This document shows positions 41,256-47,008 of a stretch of 47,008 bases of DNA, piece by piece. The stretch spans positions 1-47,008 of the forward strand of contig CANQUA010000017.1 of assembly GCA_947626915.1 (NCBI GenBank), in the 5' to 3' direction. The position numbers and the translations under genes were made by a program. Numbering within the stretch: the stretch's first letter is position 1; each line of letters starts with the position of its first letter. Below the pieces are notes generated by a model that did not search any database, had not been told where the DNA came from, and saw only the letters and a list, made by a program, of their open reading frames with translations. The stretch is from an uncultured Lachnospiraceae bacterium (GTDB lineage Bacteria; Bacillota; Clostridia; Lachnospirales; Lachnospiraceae).

Positions 41256-42788
41256 ATGAATCGGGTCGATAATATTGCGAAAAATATGAAATCAACCATA
41301 TTCACCCAGATTCCTCTTTTTATTATCAGCTTTGTCGTCCGCCGGGTCTTCATCGTCGTGCTGGGCGAACAGTATCTGGGCTTAAACGGATTGTTCACCA
41401 ACATTCTGTCCCTGCTGTCCGTGGCTGAACTGGGTTTCGGAACATCCATCACATTTAGCCTCTATCGCCCTCTTGCTGTCGGTGACCGGGAAAAGATCAA
41501 ATCGCTGATGCGTCTGTACCGCAGAGCGTATACCGCTATCGGAATCCTGATTCTGGCTGTTGGGTTCTCGCTGACTCCTTTCCTCGATTTTTTCGTGAAA
41601 GAAATGCCGCGGGATATCTCGCATGTCGAGCTGATCTATATGCTCCATGTATTGGATTCCGGCATCTCGTATTTCTTCTCCTACAAGGCGTCCCTGCTGT
41701 TCGCGGATCAGAAGAAATATGTGGAAACCCTGATCCGCACCTATGTGAAGCTGGCACAGCATGTGGTTCAGCTGATCGTGCTGGTTGTATTTAAAAATTA
41801 TATCCTTTATATCCTGTGCCTGGTCATTTCCTCTATCGCAACCAATATATGGATATCCGTAACAGCAAACCGCAGATATCCGTACCTGAAAGAAAAAGAG
41901 GTAAAGACGCTCCCGCAGGAAGATACTGCTGCCATCCGCCGCAATGTGGGTGCCATGGTGTTCCACAAATTCGGCGATGTGGCCATATACGGCACAGACA
42001 ATATCCTGATGGCCAAATTCATCAGTCTGGCCTCAGTCGGATTATACTCCAACTATCTGCTGGTTACCGATACCCTCCACCGGATCATCAACCGGATGTA
42101 TATGGATATCATGGCCAGCATGGGCAATTTAAACGCCAGCGAAAGCGACGAGCGTAAGCTGCGCGCCGTCAACAACCAGACCTTCTTTTCCGCCTGGCTG
42201 TTCGGCTTCTGCGCTATCTGCCTGTTCCACCTGTTCAACCCGTTCATTACCCTCTGGTTGGGAAAACAATACCTGTTTCCGCAAAGTACCGTGGCTGTCA
42301 TCGTAATCAACTTCTATCTCGCCGCCATGCGGAAACCGGTCAGCAACACCAAGCAGGTCATGGGGCTGTTCTGGCATGACCGCTTTGCTCCGCTGGCCGA
42401 GGTCCCCCTGAACCTGGTCGTATCCATCCTGCTTTCCGGCCCGTTAGGGATCCTGGGAATCCTCCTGGGTACAATGATCAGTACGCTTCTGGTACCGTTC
42501 TGGGTGGAGCCTGTTGTACTCTACCGATTCGGCCTGAACCGGAATCCAGTTTCTTATTTCGTCCGGTTTGCTGTCTACACGCTGATCACAGTCCTAGCCG
42601 GGGGAATCACCGGGCTGTGCTGCAGACTGGTTCCGGAAACCCTTCCAGGGTTTCTGCTTAAAATGATCATTTGCGTCCTGATCCCCAATACCGTCTTCAT
42701 CCTGGTTTATTACCACACGGAGGAATTCCGGTATCTTAAGGGAATCGGTGCACGTATGATAAAGAAATACATTAAAAAGAAAAATTAG
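41256..42788 (+). CDS. Wzx-like polysaccharide flippase
   Basis: A 510-residue polytopic protein of the polysaccharide-transport (MOP/Wzx) superfamily, about 12-14 helices. The N-terminus (STIFTQIPLFIISFVVRRVF, LGEQYLGLNGLFTNILSLLS, ELGFGTSITFSLYRPLA) is the usual Firmicutes form. It would flip undecaprenyl-linked repeat units to the outer face of the membrane. GGAGGG precedes the ATG. The next gene starts nine bases after its stop, so they are co-transcribed. Confidence 0.92.
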   Translation: MNRVDNIAKNMKSTIFTQIPLFIISFVVRRVFIVVLGEQYLGLNGLFTNILSLLSVAELGFGTSITFSLYRPLAVGDREKIKSLMRLYRRAYTAIGILILAVGFSLTPFLDFFVKEMPRDISHVELIYMLHVLDSGISYFFSYKASLLFADQKKYVETLIRTYVKLAQHVVQLIVLVVFKNYILYILCLVISSIATNIWISVTANRRYPYLKEKEVKTLPQEDTAAIRRNVGAMVFHKFGDVAIYGTDNILMAKFISLASVGLYSNYLLVTDTLHRIINRMYMDIMASMGNLNASESDERKLRAVNNQTFFSAWLFGFCAICLFHLFNPFITLWLGKQYLFPQSTVAVIVINFYLAAMRKPVSNTKQVMGLFWHDRFAPLAEVPLNLVVSILLSGPLGILGILLGTMISTLLVPFWVEPVVLYRFGLNRNPVSYFVRFAVYTLITVLAGGITGLCCRLVPETLPGFLLKMIICVLIPNTVFILVYYHTEEFRYLKGIGARMIKKYIKKKN

Positions 42789-42797
42789 GAGGAAGCC

Positions 42798-43469
42798 ATG
42801 TCTAAAACTGAAATTATTAAATATCTCATCGCCAACAATACGTCTATTCCGGTCATCCAGATCCTGTCAGGTCTTCTTGTGGCTTTGTGTCTGTCCGTCT
42901 GTATTTACATTGTCTACCGGAAGACTTATACCGGCGTCATGTACTCCAAGGATTTCAATATTACGATCCTGATGCTGGCGCTGGTCACCACCTTTATCAT
43001 CATGATCATCGGCAGCAACCTGGCTTTGTCCCTTGGTCTGGTCGGCGCTTTGTCCATCATCCGTTTCCGCACCGCGGTCAAGAACAGCCGCGACGCGGCT
43101 TTCCTGTTCTGGGCGATCGGTGTCGGTCTGTCCTGCGGAACCGGCGTCTATACCATCGGCATCATCGGCTCTGTGATGATCGGCGCCGTCCTTCTTATCT
43201 TCCATAAACTGTCCATTTCTGAGAAGAATCCCTATCTTCTGGTTATTAACGGAAGCCGTATAGATTCGGAAAAACTGGAAGCTTCTCTGAAAAAAGGCTG
43301 TATCCGTTTTGTTCTCCGTATGACCAATCAAACAGTCAATCAGACAGAATGTACCTATGAGCTGCTTTTCGGCGGCACTACCGGCGATTTTCTGAATCAG
43401 CTTCATAATGAGTTCCCGGATCTGGATATGCATCTGCTGTCCTATCAAGGTGAGCTCGGAGGTGAATAA
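42798..43469 (+). CDS. DUF4956 membrane protein
   Basis: A 223-residue DUF4956 protein. Four membrane helices (about 18-40, 50-80, 82-90 and 105-135) include the family block LGLVGALSIIRFRTAVKNSRD, given here in two parts: LGLVGALSIIRFRT and AVKNSRDAAFLFWAIGVG. A cytosolic alpha/beta domain (about 145-223) follows. Function is unknown. The family often sits beside VTC-domain and CotH genes, as here. TAGGAGG precedes the ATG, and the CotH gene begins three bases after its stop. Confidence 0.92.
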   Translation: MSKTEIIKYLIANNTSIPVIQILSGLLVALCLSVCIYIVYRKTYTGVMYSKDFNITILMLALVTTFIIMIIGSNLALSLGLVGALSIIRFRTAVKNSRDAAFLFWAIGVGLSCGTGVYTIGIIGSVMIGAVLLIFHKLSISEKNPYLLVINGSRIDSEKLEASLKKGCIRFVLRMTNQTVNQTECTYELLFGGTTGDFLNQLHNEFPDLDMHLLSYQGELGGE

Positions 43470-43472
43470 CAC

Positions 43473-45695
43473 ATGGTTCGACGTTCCAATTATATCCTTC
43501 CGGCATTAGCAGGGGTAAGTCTGATCGGCGGAATCCTGCTCGGTCTCCGTACAGAAGTCTCGGAACCGGCGCTCTGTATCAATGAATTCGTGGCAAACAG
43601 CTCCGCCGTATCCGATGACAGCACCGAGGGCGTCGAATGGATTGAACTTTACAATGGTACAGAGGATGCGATCAATCTCAACGGCTATGGTCTTTCCGAC
43701 GATCCGGATGATCCGTTTATGTACACATTTTCGGATTCCATCATCGAACCGAACGGATTTCTGCTCGTCAGCACCGGCCAGATAGCTGGTGCTTTGGGCG
43801 ATATACTTCCTCTTAACTTCCGACTGAATGCGAGGGGAGGCTGCATCGTCCTGACTGCGCCGAACGGCGTAGTAGCAGACTATTTTGAATATCAGACCTG
43901 TTATAATGAGATTCCTTACGGAAGAGCCTACGATGGAGGAAATCCCGCTTTGCTGAACAAAGCCACCCCCGGGTACAGCAATTCCGCATCCATGGTCTCA
44001 CGGTATGTGACGGAAACCGTCGACCGTGAAAGGCCCGTTTTCTCCTGCCCCGGAGGGTTTTACGAGGAACCGTTTTATCTGACGATCGAACATCCGGAAG
44101 GAACCACTGTGTTCTATACCATCGACGGCACAGTTCCTGATCTTTCCTCAATACCGTATACAGAACCCATTTATATCGAGGATATAAGCTCCCGTCCCAA
44201 CCGCTATGCCGAAATCCTCACAACTTACGAGATGAACACGCTGTATCGATTCGGCACTGAACCAGTAACAAAAGGCACCGTCATCCGTGCGCGTATCTGC
44301 CGGGACGGCTATCTCTCTGAATACACGACAGACGCCACCTACTTCATTGGGATAACCCCCGAAGTCACCACTGTCTCTCTGATTACCGATCCGGACAACC
44401 TGTTCGGCTACTTCAATGGTATTTATACAAGCGGAGTGATAGGAAGATATGCACCGGTAACCAAAAATAATACTACAAATCCGGAAAACTATAATCTTAT
44501 CGGAAACTATACATTAAGAGGCAAGGCCGCGTCACGTCCTGTACATGTAGAATTCTATTCTGCTGAATCGGATTTCAAATCAACAGGACAGAGTGCTGAA
44601 CTCCGTATTAACGGCGGCCTTTCCGGAGCCAAACAGCCCAACCGTTCCCTGCGTCTCTATGCCACCTCAAAATATGGAGACTCCAATCTGTTTGACGTGG
44701 ATTTTACTTATCAGGATAACCGCCCGGTTGATATGAGCCAGCTGGTACTCCGCACAAAACGGAATTTTATCACCGGAGCGTTACAGGATGTCCTGGGATC
44801 TGTTCCATTTCTGAACGACAACCTGTATGTTCAGCTGTATGAACCGGCTGCCCTATACCTTAACGGTGAGTTCTGGGGTGTCGCCGCCCTCCGTGAACGT
44901 ATCACCCCCAAGGGAATCGCCGCGCGCTTTGGCCTGGACAAAAAGAATATGGCGCTCATCAAATACAATGACCGGAATATTGACCTTGTCAGCGGCGATC
45001 CTCAGGATCTGACCGATTATACAAATTTGCAGTACTATCCGCTCTCACATGACATGACCACCGAAGACGCATATCAATCTATTGCGGAGCAGGTCGATCT
45101 GGACAGCTATATCCGTCAGCAATGGGCTCGTATCTTCTTTGCCTGCTGTGACTGGCCGGATAATAATATGCGGATTTTCCGCTCTCACCAGACAGACCCG
45201 GATAACCCATACAGCGACGGGAAATGGCGATATGTACTGTACGACCAGGATCTCACCTGTATGGATTACACCCATAACACGCTGCTTTACGCGATGGGCC
45301 TGCTGGAGGACCGGGCAGACGGTTGGGATTATTCCCAGAAGCTTCCGGAGTGGAGTACGATCCTGTTTCAGGGACTGATGGATAATCCCCATTTTCGCCA
45401 GCAGTTTCTGGAAGTGTACAAAGAATACCGTGCGGAAATTTTTCAGCCGGACTATCTGAATGGACTTCTGGATGAAATATTGTCCGCCTACGGCTCTGAG
45501 TTGGAGCATCATGTGGAGCGTTGGAGCGCATCGCCTATTCTGCCCATGAAGCTCCTTGGCGCGGATCCAATGGTGCCCGATATTTATGAGGATCTGAACG
45601 CGATGAAAGCGTTCTTCGACAACCGGCTTTCCTATATGGACTCATTTATGGAAGAATTCTACGCAGGTAAGGGAGAAACAATACAATGGAACTGA
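43473..45695 (+). CDS. CotH-family protein with lamin-tail and chitobiase-like domains
   Basis: A 740-residue exported protein with an N-terminal membrane anchor or signal (about 7-25). A lamin-tail domain follows (about 32-140, CINEFVANSS and GVEWIELYN), then a chitobiase/CHB_HEX-like module (about 185-230, TTVFYTIDGTVPD) and a CotH domain (about 345-700). CotH proteins have a protein-kinase-like fold; Bacillus CotH phosphorylates spore-coat proteins. Here the catalytic-type motif KWRYVLYDQDLTCMD (584-598, Asp591 and Asp593) and the ELRINGGLS and PNRSLRLY segments are present. Its substrate may be a surface protein or polymer. Its last ten bases overlap the VTC gene start. Confidence 0.92.
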   Translation: MVRRSNYILPALAGVSLIGGILLGLRTEVSEPALCINEFVANSSAVSDDSTEGVEWIELYNGTEDAINLNGYGLSDDPDDPFMYTFSDSIIEPNGFLLVSTGQIAGALGDILPLNFRLNARGGCIVLTAPNGVVADYFEYQTCYNEIPYGRAYDGGNPALLNKATPGYSNSASMVSRYVTETVDRERPVFSCPGGFYEEPFYLTIEHPEGTTVFYTIDGTVPDLSSIPYTEPIYIEDISSRPNRYAEILTTYEMNTLYRFGTEPVTKGTVIRARICRDGYLSEYTTDATYFIGITPEVTTVSLITDPDNLFGYFNGIYTSGVIGRYAPVTKNNTTNPENYNLIGNYTLRGKAASRPVHVEFYSAESDFKSTGQSAELRINGGLSGAKQPNRSLRLYATSKYGDSNLFDVDFTYQDNRPVDMSQLVLRTKRNFITGALQDVLGSVPFLNDNLYVQLYEPAALYLNGEFWGVAALRERITPKGIAARFGLDKKNMALIKYNDRNIDLVSGDPQDLTDYTNLQYYPLSHDMTTEDAYQSIAEQVDLDSYIRQQWARIFFACCDWPDNNMRIFRSHQTDPDNPYSDGKWRYVLYDQDLTCMDYTHNTLLYAMGLLEDRADGWDYSQKLPEWSTILFQGLMDNPHFRQQFLEVYKEYRAEIFQPDYLNGLLDEILSAYGSELEHHVERWSASPILPMKLLGADPMVPDIYEDLNAMKAFFDNRLSYMDSFMEEFYAGKGETIQWN

Positions 45696-46384
45696 AACCG
45701 GTCTATCGACATGAAGATAAGTATTTAATTAATTATCTGCAGTATGTCCGCTTAAAGCAAATGATATCCGCCGTCATGCATCCGGATATCTATTCGGTCA
45801 ATGAACACGGATATCCGATCCGCAGCCTTTACTACGATACACCGTCTAACCGCGACTTTCACGAAAAAGACGACGGCGTCGATCTCCGCCAGAAGCTGCG
45901 CCTGCGCATCTATCAGCCTGCAGCCAAATATGCCAAGCTGGAGATCAAACACCGGCAGGAGGGCGGAATCTATAAGGAAAGCATCAATCTGACCCATGAA
46001 GAAGCGCAGCATCTCCTGAAGGCAGACATCGATCCCTCTTTTCTGCTTGCACATTCCGAATCAGCCGCCGCGCATCTTTACCGGCTGTTTCAGGCAGACG
46101 GATACCTCCCTGTTGTGATCATTGACTACGATAGGGAGGCATTCACATTGCCTTTCTATCAGATCCGGGTAACCTTCGACCGTTGTATCAGAGCGGGCAG
46201 AGGATTCGATCGTTTCTTCGACCCGAAGCTTTTACTTACGCCGGTTCTGCCATCGGATGAGATTGTCCTGGAAGTGAAATACAATTACATGTTCCCGTCC
46301 TTTTTTAAACCGATCATCGGTATAGCAGAAGGGCAGGCAATGTCTATCAGCAAATACTATCAGGCGCGGCTTATGCTGGGATGA
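45686..46384 (+). CDS. VTC-domain protein (polyphosphate polymerase-like)
   Basis: A 232-residue soluble VTC-domain protein of the triphosphate-tunnel fold. In yeast Vtc4 this domain makes polyphosphate from ATP. Basic and acidic tunnel residues expected for the family can be seen: YRHEDKYLI, SLYYDT, KLRLRIY, KLEIKHR, VIIDYDREAF and IVLEVKYNY. Whether the bacterial domain makes polyphosphate in this cluster is not known. It overlaps CotH by ten bases and precedes the acyltransferase by 24 bases. Confidence 0.92.
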   Translation: MELKPVYRHEDKYLINYLQYVRLKQMISAVMHPDIYSVNEHGYPIRSLYYDTPSNRDFHEKDDGVDLRQKLRLRIYQPAAKYAKLEIKHRQEGGIYKESINLTHEEAQHLLKADIDPSFLLAHSESAAAHLYRLFQADGYLPVVIIDYDREAFTLPFYQIRVTFDRCIRAGRGFDRFFDPKLLLTPVLPSDEIVLEVKYNYMFPSFFKPIIGIAEGQAMSISKYYQARLMLG

Positions 46385-46408
46385 TAAAATAAAAGGGAGT
46401 TCACAAAA

Positions 46409-47008
46409 ATGGAAAAGACCCACTACCTTATTAGTAATGAAGAATCAAAGCGGATCCAGATCCTCAAATTCTGGTTCACAATCATGGTTATCTTCTGGCA
46501 TTCCTACCGGGAAGAGGTTCGCTTCGCTGACGGCGATATCCTTATGAATGCATCGCCCTGGCTGGAACAGATAAAATGCCTGATCTCACAGGTAATCGTC
46601 CGGTGTTCTGTTCCCGGCTTCTTCCTGTTGTCTGCAATCCTTTTATACCGCAGGGACTTCCGCTGGCAGGAAAACATAAAGAAAAAACTGCGGACCCTGA
46701 TGGTTCCGTATTTCATCCTCAATACTTTCTGGATCGTTTTTTATTTTGTCGGCCAGAGTATCCCCCTAACGAGCCATTTCTTCGCCAATCAAGATAAAAT
46801 GATCGCTGCATGGGGTGTAAAGGAATACCTGGATGCCTATCTGGGCAGACTCCCTAATTCCGATCATACCTATTATTTCCCGATGCTCGACCCGCTATGG
46901 TTTGTGCGGGATCTATTTGTGTTAAATATCATTGCGCCTGCTCTAAAAAGGATCATCGACCGCTTCCCCAAACTGATCCTCACACTCCTTGCGGCAATGC
47001 TGGTTTTT
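46409..47008 (+). CDS. Membrane acyltransferase (acyltransferase 3 family), cut by window end
   Basis: The first 200 residues of a gene that continues past the right edge with no stop. It starts ATG with AAAGGGAG upstream. Translation gives a polytopic acyltransferase-3-type protein: FWFTIMVIFWHSYREEV with the conserved early His, SVPGFFLLSAILLYRRDF, LMVPYFILNTFWIVFYF, and PLWFVRDLFVLNIIAP with the family's W-F-x-R-D-L motif. Such enzymes O-acylate sugars of surface polysaccharides. It fits the cluster as the modification step, with the CE7-type esterase as possible counterpart. Confidence 0.88.
   Translation, partial: MEKTHYLISNEESKRIQILKFWFTIMVIFWHSYREEVRFADGDILMNASPWLEQIKCLISQVIVRCSVPGFFLLSAILLYRRDFRWQENIKKKLRTLMVPYFILNTFWIVFYFVGQSIPLTSHFFANQDKMIAAWGVKEYLDAYLGRLPNSDHTYYFPMLDPLWFVRDLFVLNIIAPALKRIIDRFPKLILTLLAAMLVF

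Overview
The window is a stretch of chromosome from a spore-forming, fairly GC-rich Firmicute, most likely a gut-type member of the Lachnospiraceae. This placement is an inference. It rests on sporulation genes (yyaC, spmA, spmB), the Firmicutes order gdpP-rplI-dnaB, a clostridial-type small glucose-6-phosphate isomerase, MecA, a 56-residue clostridial 2[4Fe-4S] ferredoxin, and several small families I associate with Lachnospiraceae (DUF5711, DUF5684). I see no rRNA, tRNA, insertion sequence, integrase, phage gene or CRISPR array.

Layout. 0.2-3.3 kb (minus): a metallophosphoesterase lipoprotein and a membrane-anchored GH18 protein. 3.4-5.7 kb (minus): a small unknown protein, then a Ser/Thr kinase fused to a lysine-less P-loop-like domain, overlapping a second gene that carries a similar loop. 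5.9-7.9 kb (plus): mecA, ferredoxin and a class I glutamine amidotransferase. 7.9-12.9 kb (minus): a MerR-type regulator and the gdpP-rplI-dnaB operon (c-di-AMP hydrolysis, ribosome, replication). 13-16.8 kb (minus): fructokinase, flavin reductase, orphan HicB, CBS-containing pyrophosphatase. 17.0-17.4 kb: a compact type I toxin-antitoxin locus with a 27-residue hydrophobic peptide and a convincing antisense RNA gene. 18.1-22.6 kb (minus): glucokinase, a DUF5711 protein, a LysM membrane protein and YyaC. 22.7-24.2 kb: two tandem-repeat regions flanking two small plus-strand genes. 24.2-32.7 kb (minus): pgi, a membrane protein of unknown role, and a metG-traX-tatD-rsmA-mtnN housekeeping series. 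32.8-37.8 kb: a DUF885 lipoprotein, spmA/spmB and a MATE transporter. 38.0-47.0 kb (plus): a cell-surface polysaccharide cluster running off the right edge.

The polysaccharide cluster starts with an initiating polyprenyl-phosphate sugar-phosphate transferase. It continues with a secreted CE7-type esterase, a Wzx-like flippase, a DUF4956 membrane protein, a CotH-family secreted kinase-like protein with a lamin-tail domain, a VTC-domain protein and a membrane acyltransferase. It plausibly builds, exports and decorates an exopolysaccharide. The DUF4956-CotH-VTC trio hints at an attached phosphorylation or polyphosphate-linked step.

The strongest candidates for something not well described are the type I toxin-antitoxin locus, the kinase/lysine-less P-loop gene pair, the esterase-DUF4956-CotH-VTC module, and the LysM protein whose cytosolic domain resembles an MPN fold without its metal ligands.
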